IMG/VR virus record: IMGVR_UViG_3300044568_000318
Span: 1-56,949 of that record
Origin: a virus
Direction: 5' to 3' (one strand)
DNA length: 56,949 nucleotides
This document shows, one piece after another, positions 23,498 through 30,350 of this stretch. The translations under genes were made by a program, and so were the position numbers. The notes under the pieces were generated by a model. It was not told where the DNA came from. It searched no databases and worked only from the letters and a program-made list of their open reading frames with translations. Positions within the stretch are counted from its first letter, which is position 1; the number at the start of each line of letters is the position of its first letter.

Positions 23498-23692
23498 TCA
23501 CTTCATGCTGATGTGGGCATCGAAGCCCTGGTCGATGATCTTGTTGAGGAAGTTGACAGCCGCCGTATCACGACGGAACCAACGGAACTCCTTGGCTCCA
23601 CTGGTGTAGTTGGTATAGGCCACGCAGAAGCGCAGTGCCTCTTGACGACGGGTCTTGCGAGGGGCCTTGTAAGGCAGGGTGGTGATCTTCAT
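23498..23692 (-). CDS. Small basic protein
   Basis: A 64-residue, strongly basic protein (PYKAPRKTRRQEALRF) starting at the ATG at 23692. It lies between two intergenic hairpins and is not overlapped by its neighbours, unlike most of the operon. The charge suggests nucleic-acid or host-protein binding. Function unknown. Confidence 0.78.
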   Translation of the reverse strand: MKITTLPYKAPRKTRRQEALRFCVAYTNYTSGAKEFRWFRRDTAAVNFLNKIIDQGFDAHISMK

Positions 23693-23718
23693 GGTGAATA
23701 CTCCGATGAACCAGGGAT

Positions 23719-23740
23719 GGGGAGTGAGACGGCACTCCCC
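23719..23740 (-). promoter_or_regulatory. Intergenic hairpin (8-bp stem)
   Basis: GGGGAGTG and CACTCCCC pair perfectly around a 6-base loop, between the first and second genes of the leftward operon. There is no T tract on the minus strand. It is similar in size and position to the hairpin at 23462-23486. Possibly an RNA processing or partial termination site. Confidence 0.6.
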
Positions 23741-23749
23741 TGACCGATG

Positions 23750-24040
23750 TCAGAACAACTTGGTGATGACAGCCTTGGAGGGGGCCTTCTGGGGCTCCAG
23801 CAGAGCGAGGTAGGGCTTACCCCACTTGTCGGTGAGCAGCACCGGAGCGGTGCAGTTGGGCTTACCCTTGGGCTTGTAAAGCCGGATGGGCATCTTGTGC
23901 TCCTTGCTGTACGCCAGCATCTTTGCGTACAGTTCGTCCACGTTGGCAAACGTAAACTTGCCTTCAGTATCCGGCTTGACAGCCAGTTCGCCCTTCGAGT
24001 TGCTGTACACAGAGACGGGCAGTTTGTACATCATAGCCAT
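23750..24040 (-). CDS. First gene of leftward operon, hypothetical
   Basis: A 96-residue basic protein starting MAMMYKLPVSVYSNSKG at the ATG at 24040, with GGAG eight bases upstream. A longer upstream frame exists but runs into the regulatory region and lacks a ribosome site. It has a Lys-rich C-terminal half (RLYKPKGKPN). Being the first gene downstream of the putative leftward promoter, it is probably the earliest expressed of the operon. No family is recognised. Confidence 0.8.
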   Translation of the reverse strand: MAMMYKLPVSVYSNSKGELAVKPDTEGKFTFANVDELYAKMLAYSKEHKMPIRLYKPKGKPNCTAPVLLTDKWGKPYLALLEPQKAPSKAVITKLF

Positions 24041-24157
24041 CTTAGGCTCCTTACAGGTAAAGTTGATGGAGTGGCCGGGGCCAGGGCCAGGCTGACGCGG
24101 CCGGCCGAAAATGTCAAGTTGGCCCATGTAGCCTGTCCCATGAGGGTGCGCGCGCAT

Positions 24158-24179
24158 GTAAACAATCCATGTGGATTGT
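24158..24179. promoter_or_regulatory. Operator-like palindrome
   Basis: ACAATCC-ATGT-GGATTGT (24162-24179) is a perfect 7-bp dyad about 120 bases upstream of the first leftward gene. The overlapping 10-mer GTAAACAATC (24158-24167) recurs in inverted orientation as GATTGTTTAC at 24546-24555. The spacing and symmetry suit a dimeric DNA-binding protein, for example the HTH protein at 5879-6163; that link is untested. Confidence 0.55.
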
Positions 24180-24464
24180 AAGGTTGAGGTAGAAAAGGTA
24201 GGTGGGGAAACCTTACGTAGATCGTGCAAGTGGTTGATTCATAAGGGGTTTTCGGAAATGATCTAAAAAAGGTAGATTTTTGAGTGTAATGTTGAGATTT
24301 TGAGATGAGGGGGAGAGCGTTCCGCATTGTGAAATGTCAAGCGGGCGATGCGGGCTACTGAAAAGGGTATATAAAAAACACTACTTTTCTATCTTATATA
24401 GATTATATACCGGCCACTCCCCCGTGGCTCACCTCGGCTAAGTCCTTGATTTATAACGCTTTTC

Positions 24465-24493
24465 CTCATAACTTGACAGATGTAAAGTGTCAA
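24465..24493 (-). promoter_or_regulatory. Candidate sigma70 promoter, leftward
   Basis: On the minus strand, a perfect -35 TTGACA (24493-24488) is followed by a 17-base spacer and TATGAG (24470-24465) as a -10 with four of six consensus bases. Transcription would proceed to the leftward operon at 24040 with a leader of about 420 bases. A 9-bp inverted repeat overlaps the -35 and spacer, so binding there would compete with RNA polymerase. Confidence 0.55.
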
Positions 24494-24496
24494 GTT
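24470..24496. repeat. Perfect 9-bp inverted repeat AACTTGACA/TGTCAAGTT
   Basis: Two perfect 9-base arms separated by 9 bases, so the arm centres are 18 bp apart. Further copies of the arm, exact or with one change, occur across 24.1-25.6 kb. The arrangement looks like an operator overlapping the candidate leftward promoter. Confidence 0.7.
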
Positions 24497-24686
24497 GCAC
24501 AATGTGAAATGCTGCCTTGTTGTAGCGTTGTAAAGTTCTCAGATAGATTGTTTACAAGTTGACACATTGACCCCCCTAGAATGTATAGTTGTAGTACACG
24601 TCATGCGACAGAGCTACAAACCCCCGACGTATGGGGCTGTTTGTAGTAAGGCACCCACTGCCCCATCGTGGTGCGCTGTGCGTGGA

Positions 24687-24722
24687 CAAAAGAAAAGCCC
24701 GCTCACCTTGCGGTGGCGGGCT
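24687..24722 (-). terminator. Intrinsic terminator of the 55-aa gene
   Basis: Reading leftward, AGCCCGC-CACC, a GCAA tetraloop, then GGTG-A-GCGGGCT form an 11-bp stem with one bulged A, followed immediately by TTTCTTTT. It starts 5 bases past the stop of the 24727-24894 gene. A textbook rho-independent terminator. Confidence 0.9.
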
Positions 24723-24726
24723 CGGT

Positions 24727-24894
24727 TCACTTGAACCAGTACCGCATTGGAAGAGACCAGAAGAACCGCCAGCGAGCCCAGTTCTCCGTGTCTTGTCCAA
24801 CCCTTGCGGCGTCCAGAAAGGTCAGCCGCGTGTAGCGGCTGACACCTACAGCAACACGCCACATGGTGGGCGTGTGCACTCTGCTTAGCAGCAT
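24727..24894 (-). CDS. Small protein (55 aa), monocistronic
   Basis: Starts at the ATG at 24894 with an excellent TAAGGAG site six bases upstream and ends directly before an intrinsic terminator. Residues include SRYTRLTFLDAARVG and WARWRFFWSLPMRYWF; the C-terminus is rich in Trp, Arg and Phe and could bind a membrane or a protein partner. Longer overlapping frames on this strand lack a ribosome site. With a terminator on each side it is expressed separately from the main operon. Such early single-gene units often encode host-takeover proteins; the function here is unknown. Confidence 0.82.
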   Translation of the reverse strand: MLLSRVHTPTMWRVAVGVSRYTRLTFLDAARVGQDTENWARWRFFWSLPMRYWFK

Positions 24895-24908
24895 CGTTCA
24901 CTCCTTAG

Positions 24909-24948
24909 GAAAAGAAAGCCCGGTCGGCTTTACCGGCCGACCGGGGCT
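24909..24948 (-). terminator. Intrinsic terminator of the 94-aa gene
   Basis: Reading leftward, AGCCCCGGTCGGC, a short loop, then GCCGACCGGGCT give a 12-bp stem with one bulged C, followed by TTCTTTTCC. It lies just downstream of the gene at 24961-25245. Confidence 0.9.
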
Positions 24949-24960
24949 CATACCGCAGGC

Positions 24961-25245
24961 TCAGAAGAGCTTGCGGGGACCCTTCGCTACGTTCTCATCC
25001 TTGTCGATGATAGTCACGCCGTCGAGGGGCGATTCCCTATCCATGTCGAGTCGGACGTAGATCGCTCCACCGGCCATCGGAGGGCTCATCGCCAAGGCGT
25101 TGACCTTGGCGGGAGCCTTGATGAGCTTGACCGCTTGCAGTCCCGAGAAGGTACCCTTATCGGAAACGCGGGTTGCGGTAACCTCGACCACGAAGGTCAA
25201 GGGGCGGATGCTGCGCTTCGGCGCGGCTTCAGGCTTATCTGCCAT
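24961..25245 (-). CDS. Small protein (94 aa), monocistronic
   Basis: Starts at the ATG at 25245 (MADKPEAAPKRSIRPLTF) with GGAG upstream; a GTG four codons earlier is possible. The sequence looks like a compact beta-rich domain (TFVVEVTATRVSDKG, IYVRLDMDRESPLDGV), with a charged tail NVAKGPRKLF. It has its own terminator. It could be a DNA mimic, a capsid-decorating protein or an early regulator; none can be chosen from sequence. Confidence 0.78.
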   Translation of the reverse strand: MADKPEAAPKRSIRPLTFVVEVTATRVSDKGTFSGLQAVKLIKAPAKVNALAMSPPMAGGAIYVRLDMDRESPLDGVTIIDKDENVAKGPRKLF

Positions 25246-25632
25246 TTTCCACTCCACGAAACGCGGGTCCCGATAGATTGTGAAAGAGCGAGGGACTCGG
25301 GTCCCGCTTGGGATCCCTCGTTCCTGTCGACTGCGGTGTCCGCCGTCGACACATTCAGACTGGCAGAACCTTACAAAAACGTCAAGTTACCGAGGCAGGA
25401 ATACCCGACTGCGCCGCAGGGTTTTTGCCTGCGGCCGGTCGCGCCGCGCTGGCGAACGGGCGAGGGAGGGGGGTACATGGATCGGCAAAAACTACCCGCC
25501 CCCCATTTGTAGGCAACCTCTCAACCCAAGACCCGAAAAACCAGAGTGTAAAGTTAGCGCCTGGGGCGCACACCCAGTAAAGTTACGCCGCCCCAATTTG
25601 CACCAACCCCCCACTCCCCCTACACTCCCGTC
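25246..25632. promoter_or_regulatory. Structured intergenic region between divergent units (possible pac/promoter)
   Basis: No gene with support. Three strong hairpins occur in 150 bases: 25289-25320 (CGAGGGA/TCCCTCG), 25325-25351 (12-bp stem with TGT loop, one mismatch) and 25413-25435 (GCCGCAGG/CCTGCGGC, 7-base loop). Motifs related to TGTMAAGTT are at 25380, 25547 and 25576. It precedes the terminase genes and must contain the rightward late promoter, and possibly the packaging site; no consensus promoter is clear to me. Confidence 0.6.
25325..25351. repeat. Long hairpin TGTCGACTGCGG/CCGCCGTCGACA
   Basis: A near-perfect 12-bp inverted repeat (one A/C mismatch) closed by a three-base TGT loop, upstream of the small terminase gene. 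No T tract follows on either strand, so termination is unlikely. It could be a protein-binding site for packaging or regulation. Confidence 0.65.
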
Positions 25633-26124
25633 ATGGACAACCTCCCGCTGAACCTGACCAAGTGGAACGACAGGCTGGCGTTCGATGTGGCCCTCACCCT
25701 TGAGGGCAGTGGAGAGACGCTGAATGAGATCGTCGCCCGCCACAGGATCCAACCCGCCGACCTCCTCACGTTCAACCAGGACCCGCTCTTCCTCAAGAAG
25801 GTCGAGCACTACCGCAACGAGGTCAGGGACAAGGGGCTCACGTTCCGACTCAAGGCCCGCGCACAGGCCGAAGAACTCCTCACCACCTCGTGGCTCCTCA
25901 TCCACGATCCAGCGGTCTCCCCCACGGTCAAGGCCGACCTGATCAAGTCCACCGTCAAGTGGGGTGGCCTGGAACCGAAGGACACCGCCTCAGCTTCCGC
26001 TGAAGGTGGTGGTGTGAAGATCACCATCAACCTGGGCTCCAGCCCCCAGGATGCGCGTACCATCGAGGCAACCCAGGAGGTCGTGGATGTCCCTGCCGAC
26101 GAGTATTCAGAGTCTGTTCAGTGA
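25633..26124 (+). CDS. Putative terminase small subunit
   Basis: A 163-residue protein beginning MDNLPLNLTKWNDRLAFD. The N-terminal half is a helical domain (GETLNEIVARHRIQPADLL) of helix-turn-helix type, then a long helix. The C-terminal third is Gly/Ser-rich and acidic. First gene of the rightward unit and two genes before the large terminase, the normal place for the DNA-recognition subunit. Identity rests mainly on position and layout. Confidence 0.75.
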   Translation: MDNLPLNLTKWNDRLAFDVALTLEGSGETLNEIVARHRIQPADLLTFNQDPLFLKKVEHYRNEVRDKGLTFRLKARAQAEELLTTSWLLIHDPAVSPTVKADLIKSTVKWGGLEPKDTASASAEGGGVKITINLGSSPQDARTIEATQEVVDVPADEYSESVQ

Positions 26125-26296
26125 TACCTTCGAAGGTATGCCTGCGGCTCGGCTGAAGAGTTCCGTGGAGGTGCACAACCTCCAGACGGCCCTGAGGGAA
26201 CACCGCGTGTCGCACCTGACGAAGATCCTCAAGCGCAAGAAGCAGCGCGAGTTCGTGGTCATCCTGCCTACGCAGGCCCCAGCCCATGCCGCTTGA
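26087..26296 (+). CDS. Small overlapping protein between terminase genes
   Basis: A 69-residue basic protein starting at the ATG at 26087, six bases after AGGAGG. It overlaps the end of the small terminase gene by 38 bases and the start of the large terminase by 11. Helical and Lys/Arg-rich in the middle (SHLTKILKRKKQREF). The strong ribosome site and full use of the gap support it as real. Function unknown; perhaps a terminase accessory. Confidence 0.75.
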   Translation: MSLPTSIQSLFSDTFEGMPAARLKSSVEVHNLQTALREHRVSHLTKILKRKKQREFVVILPTQAPAHAA

Positions 26297-27674
26297 GATC
26301 AACTACACCCCGCCGCCCACAGGGGCGCGGTTCATGCAGAGCGATGCCAAGATGCGCGTTCTCATGGGCCCCGTGGGCTCGGGCAAGTCGGTGACGTGCT
26401 CCTTTGAGATCATCCGCAGGGCCAGTGCACAGGCACCTGACGCTCGTGGGAAGCGGCGCACCCGCTTCGCTGTGGTCCGTGAGACTGCGCGGCAGCTACA
26501 AGACACGACGATCAAGACGTTCCTGGATTGGTTCCCACCGGGGGACTGCGGGGACTACATGCGCACGACGAAGACCTACTTCTTCCGAGTGGGGGAGGTG
26601 GAGTCGGAGATCATGTTCCGGGCGCTGGATGACGCCGACGATGTGGCGAACCTCAACTCGCTGGAGTTGACAGGAGCGTGGTTCAACGAGTGCCGGGACA
26701 TCCACCCTGACATCGTGGACGCCATGTCCAAGCGGATCGGACGCTTCCCGTCGAAGAAGGACGGTGGGCCCACATGGCATGGGATGTGGGGGGATACGAA
26801 CCCACCCACGATGGATACGTGGTGGTACTATCAGCTTGAGCACCTCGACCCCAAGGACGGTGTGTCGCTCAACGACAACGGGTGGGAAGTGTTCAAGCAG
26901 CCCTCCGGGCGCAGTCCGTACGCCGAGAACGTGGAGAACCTGCCCGAGGGGTACTACGACACCCAGGGTCGCTCGGAGGAGTACATCCGGGTCTACATCG
27001 ACGGGGAGTACGGGCTGTCATCGGCGGGGATGCCGGTGTACAAGTACTTCCGGCCGGACTACCACATGGCCAAGGAGCGGCTGCGCTTCACGCTCAACGG
27101 GGTCAGGCCGGTGGTCATCGGGATGGACTTGGGTCTCACGCCTGCGGCTGTCATCGGGCAGCAGGACCCCAGGGGGCGGGCGCTCATACTTGACGAGTGT
27201 GTCTCGTTCGACATGGGGGTGCAGCGGTTCCTGCGGACGAAACTCAAGCCGTTGCTGTACGAGCGGTTTCCGGGGGCTCCGGTGCTCATCGTCGTTGACC
27301 CCGCAGGGGTACAACGCGCCCAGACCGACGAGCGCAGTGCGGTGGACATCATCAAGGCGGAGGGGATGCGGGTCATCCCGGCCAAGACCAACAGCATCTC
27401 GGCGCGGGTCAACGCGGTGGACGACTACCTCATGCGGCAGGTGGACGGGGACCCGGCGTTCCTGGTAGACCCCAGGTGCACGAGGCTCAAGGCGGCCATG
27501 ATGGGGGGCTATCGGTACAAACCCCGAGGGGATGGGCAGATCGACAAGAACTCCCACTCCCACATCGCGGAAGCCCTCCAGTACCTCATGTTGCACGTGG
27601 GCAACGCTGGCGAGGGACAGGCCATGTCCCAGCGGCGGGAGGTGAAAAAGGCACCGGCAATGGGTTGGACGTGA
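26286..27674 (+). CDS. terL: Terminase large subunit
   Basis: A 462-residue packaging ATPase-nuclease. Walker A GPVGSGKS lies at about residues 28-35. The ATPase region continues with RETARQLQDT and the coupling/Walker B-like stretch GAWFNECRDI (about 131-140). The nuclease domain begins GMDLGLTPAA (about 278), followed by IVVDPAG and a C-terminal DKNSHSHIAEALQY with acidic and His residues typical of the RNase H-like fold. Length is normal for podovirus enzymes. It binds the portal and drives DNA into the prohead. Starts within an 11-base overlap with the preceding small gene. Confidence 0.95.
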   Translation: MPLEINYTPPPTGARFMQSDAKMRVLMGPVGSGKSVTCSFEIIRRASAQAPDARGKRRTRFAVVRETARQLQDTTIKTFLDWFPPGDCGDYMRTTKTYFFRVGEVESEIMFRALDDADDVANLNSLELTGAWFNECRDIHPDIVDAMSKRIGRFPSKKDGGPTWHGMWGDTNPPTMDTWWYYQLEHLDPKDGVSLNDNGWEVFKQPSGRSPYAENVENLPEGYYDTQGRSEEYIRVYIDGEYGLSSAGMPVYKYFRPDYHMAKERLRFTLNGVRPVVIGMDLGLTPAAVIGQQDPRGRALILDECVSFDMGVQRFLRTKLKPLLYERFPGAPVLIVVDPAGVQRAQTDERSAVDIIKAEGMRVIPAKTNSISARVNAVDDYLMRQVDGDPAFLVDPRCTRLKAAMMGGYRYKPRGDGQIDKNSHSHIAEALQYLMLHVGNAGEGQAMSQRREVKKAPAMGWT

Positions 27675-27720
27675 TATGCTCCTGGCGTTCACTCCCTTGT
27701 CTCCTCCTCTGATCGAGGTT

Positions 27721-27753
27721 AGCCCTCCGGTAACACGGGGGGCTTTTTCTTTT
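27721..27753 (+). terminator. Intrinsic terminator after terL
   Basis: AGCCCTCCG-GTAACA-CGGGGGGCT, a 9-bp stem with one T-G pair, followed by TTTTCTTTT. It separates the terminase genes from the portal/capsid genes, so the latter need read-through or their own promoter near 27750-27790. Confidence 0.9.
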
Positions 27754-27797
27754 GCACAACACCTGTATACTTGTCGTGGGGCTACTGGAGATACTCC

Positions 27798-28037
27798 ATG
27801 AAGTGTGGTCAAGGTAAACCGTTCAAGTCCTACCAGATGGGTGGGCTTGTGACCAAGGGACCGGAGAAGGTCCCCCAGGACATCGACATGATCTCCTCGC
27901 TCAAGGGCAAGGAGCGTGCAGACGCTGAGAAGCGCATGGGGGTCAAGCCCCCGGCTCCTCGGGCTTCCGAGGCTGGTCTGACGGCTGAGCAGCGCAAGGC
28001 CATCATGCAGCGAGCTTCTGAAGCCAAGAAGAAGTGA
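27798..28037 (+). CDS. Small basic protein before portal
   Basis: A 79-residue Lys-rich protein from MKCGQGKPFKSYQMGG at the ATG at 27798, ending one base before the portal start. The N-terminal Cys/Gly/Lys stretch followed by a helical charged C-terminus (RKAIMQRASEAKKK) is common among small phage proteins that flank head genes. Function unknown. First gene after the terL terminator. Confidence 0.78.
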   Translation: MKCGQGKPFKSYQMGGLVTKGPEKVPQDIDMISSLKGKERADAEKRMGVKPPAPRASEAGLTAEQRKAIMQRASEAKKK

Positions 28038-28038
28038 C

Positions 28039-30096
28039 ATGGCCGGTCTGACATTCCTGCGGGTCGTCGGTAACGCTGAGCTTGCTCGTCAGGAGCAGGA
28101 GGCGGCGGACCGGGCGTTGCAGGCGCGTCAGAACCAGCCGGTCATCCTCGGACTGGCGTCGTACCTGCGGGGTTGCTGGGACCGGGCGCAGATTGCGAAG
28201 AAGCCCATCGAGAACGAGATGCTGCGTGCGCTGAGGCAGCGCAACGGTGAGTACGAGGCGGACAAGCTCAAGCAGATCCGCGATCAGGGTGGCTCGGAGA
28301 TCTACATGATGATCTCCGAGGTCAAGTGCCGTGCGGCTGAGTCGTGGCTGCGGGACATCCTGCTCGATACCGGCTCTCCCCCGTGGGACCTGGAGGCTAC
28401 GCCCATCCCCGACCTGTCGCCCACACAGTCCAGGGAGATCCAGTCCCAGTTCGCTGAGCGTGTGCTGCGCATGGTGCAGGAGTTCGGCAAGGCTCCCACC
28501 CAGGAGGAGATGGCCCAGATGCGCGAGATGGTCGCGCAGGACTACCGCTTCGCAGTGCTCCAGGGAGCACAGGTCCGGGCTGACCGGATGAAGCAGAAGA
28601 TCCAGGACCAGTTCGTCCAGGGCGGCTGGGAGTCAGCGTTCAACGACTTCATCACGGACCTCGTGACGTTCCCGGCTGCGTTCGTCAAGGGACCCGTCGT
28701 GCGCAGGCAGCGGGCCCTGGGGTGGAAGGTCGACGCCACGGGTCGCACCACGGTTGAGCCCATCGAGCGGCTGGCACCGGAGTACGAGCGGGTCGATCCG
28801 TTCTACATCTACCCCGAGCCGGGGATCAGCAACATCAACGAGGGCTACCTCTTCGAGTACCACCCGCTGTCGCGGATGCAGTTGTCCGACCTGATCGGCG
28901 TGCCTGGGTACGACGAAGATGCCATCCGCAAGCTGCTGGAGATCGGCAACGGGCAGTCGTGGATCAACGAGGATGTCGAGTTGATCAAGGACGAGGAGGA
29001 GCGCAAGTACTACTCCTACATGCGTCCGACCGACGTGTACGATGCCCTGGAGTTCTGGGGCAAGGTCAGCGGCAAGATGCTGCGGGAGTGGGGCATGTCC
29101 GAGGAGGACGTGCCGGACGACGCCCGTGAGTACGACGCCAACGTCTGGCTGGTGGGGAACTTCGTCATCAAGGCGGTGCTCAACTACGACCCGCTGGGCG
29201 AGAAGCCCTACACCAAGACTTCGTTCATCAAGTGCCCCGGTGCCTTCTGGGGCAAGGGCATCCCCAAGATCATCGAGGATCTGCAAGCCGTGTGCAACGC
29301 GGCGGCACGGGCGCTGGTGAACAACATGGGCATCAGCAGCGGACCCCAGGTCGAGGTCAACGTCGAGCGCATCCCGCCCAACGAGGACATCACTACGCTG
29401 TCCCCGTGGAAGATCTGGCAGACGATCAACGACCCCGTGGGGTCCAGTGCCCCGGCCATTCGCTTCACACAGCCTGAGTCGCGTGCGGCTGAGTTGATGG
29501 GGGTCTACGACAAGTTCAGCCGTCTGGCTGATGATCACTCGGGCATTCCGGCCTATGTGTATGGCGATCTGAACGTGCAGGGGGCTGGGCGTACGTCGTC
29601 CGGGCTGTCCATGCTCATGGGTGCTGCTGGCAAGGGCATCCGGCAAGTCGTCATGCACATAGACGCGGATGTGGTGAAGCCCATCGTCGAGCGGCAGTTC
29701 ATCTACAACATGCGCTACGACGACGATGAAGCCATCAAGGGCGACGTGCAAGTCATCGCCAAGGGCTCCATCAACCTCGCGGTCAAGGAGACCGTGAACA
29801 TCCGTCGAATCGAGTTCCTCAACGCAACCGCCAACCCCATCGATCTTGAGATCCTGGGCAAGGATGGACGCGCCACGATCCTCCGGGAGGTGGCGAAAGG
29901 GTTGCAGATGCCTGTGGAAGATGTTGTCCCGTCTCGGGAGAAGTCCGCGTACCAGGGCGGTATTCAGGCTAGGGCGATGGCGGCTGCGCAGGCGCAGCAA
30001 GCACAAGCCCCGGCACCAACTGGTCCCAGCGGCGAGCCCAAAGGTGGGATGGCAGCCAACACAGTGCAGAGTCGCATGAGCGGGAGGGCTGCATGA
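28039..30096 (+). CDS. Portal protein
   Basis: A 685-residue protein located after terL and before the scaffold and capsid genes. It has the look of podovirus-type portals: a long helical N-terminus, a central clip/stem region (YVYGDLNVQGAGRTSSG near 515-530), and a Gln/Ala/Pro-rich C-terminal tail of about 40 residues. It forms the ring through which DNA is packaged and ejected. The size is in the range of the large P22/T7-like portals. ATGA overlap with the next small gene. Confidence 0.9.
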   Translation: MAGLTFLRVVGNAELARQEQEAADRALQARQNQPVILGLASYLRGCWDRAQIAKKPIENEMLRALRQRNGEYEADKLKQIRDQGGSEIYMMISEVKCRAAESWLRDILLDTGSPPWDLEATPIPDLSPTQSREIQSQFAERVLRMVQEFGKAPTQEEMAQMREMVAQDYRFAVLQGAQVRADRMKQKIQDQFVQGGWESAFNDFITDLVTFPAAFVKGPVVRRQRALGWKVDATGRTTVEPIERLAPEYERVDPFYIYPEPGISNINEGYLFEYHPLSRMQLSDLIGVPGYDEDAIRKLLEIGNGQSWINEDVELIKDEEERKYYSYMRPTDVYDALEFWGKVSGKMLREWGMSEEDVPDDAREYDANVWLVGNFVIKAVLNYDPLGEKPYTKTSFIKCPGAFWGKGIPKIIEDLQAVCNAAARALVNNMGISSGPQVEVNVERIPPNEDITTLSPWKIWQTINDPVGSSAPAIRFTQPESRAAELMGVYDKFSRLADDHSGIPAYVYGDLNVQGAGRTSSGLSMLMGAAGKGIRQVVMHIDADVVKPIVERQFIYNMRYDDDEAIKGDVQVIAKGSINLAVKETVNIRRIEFLNATANPIDLEILGKDGRATILREVAKGLQMPVEDVVPSREKSAYQGGIQARAMAAAQAQQAQAPAPTGPSGEPKGGMAANTVQSRMSGRAA

Positions 30097-30308
30097 TCAA
30101 GCCCGGAACCCATGTGATCAAGTCGCTTGCCTCCGTGGCGCGTACGCACCCGGAGCTAGTGGAATGGCTTGAGGAGTGGCGCATGTCCGAACTGGAACGC
30201 CTACCCCAGGCCATTGCAAACCCGGCAGTCTTTCAGGGGCGCTGTCAGGTTCTCAACGAGGTTGTCGACCTCGTAAAGGCAGCCCCTGGTTTCGCGGCAA
30301 AGTTGTGA
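30093..30308 (+). CDS. Small helical protein after portal
   Basis: A 71-residue protein (MIKPGTHVIKSLASVARTHP...) coupled to the portal gene by an ATGA overlap. The middle, ELVEWLEEWRMSELERL, is a strong amphipathic helix, and the C-terminus repeats short helices. Proteins of this sort after the portal are often head-assembly accessories. Function not assigned. Confidence 0.82.
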   Translation: MIKPGTHVIKSLASVARTHPELVEWLEEWRMSELERLPQAIANPAVFQGRCQVLNEVVDLVKAAPGFAAKL

Positions 30309-30350
30309 TACTCGCCGTCTAGTCACGCACACCGATACGGAGCGTTCAAC

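Larger units (their letters stand above)
24041..24686. promoter_or_regulatory. AT-rich regulatory region, possible origin
   Basis: No convincing gene. Bases about 24230-24420 are strikingly AT-rich against the GC-rich genome, with stretches such as TATATAAAAAACA and CTTATATAGATTATATACC. The region contains repeated TGTCAAGTT/TGTAAAGTT motifs, a palindrome at 24162-24179, two copies of TGTGAAATG (24328 and 24503), and an imperfect hairpin at 24614-24646. It sits upstream of the long leftward operon, so it holds its promoter and perhaps a replication origin. Which role the AT-rich tract plays is inference. Confidence 0.65.

Noticed and set aside
24473-24589. Plus-strand TTGACA boxes with TATAGT 19 bases away, considered as a rightward promoter
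   Set aside because: Spacing is too long and the next genes downstream on the plus strand start only at 25633, beyond two leftward genes and structured DNA. Kept only as part of the repeated motif.
24614-24901. Alternative 95-codon frame on the minus strand over the 55-residue gene
   Set aside because: Its start lies upstream of the TAAGGAG site that fits the 55-residue gene, and it would read through the intrinsic terminator.
28633-30006. Open frame of 457 codons on the minus strand
   Set aside because: Shadow of the portal gene, without start signals or recognisable domain.
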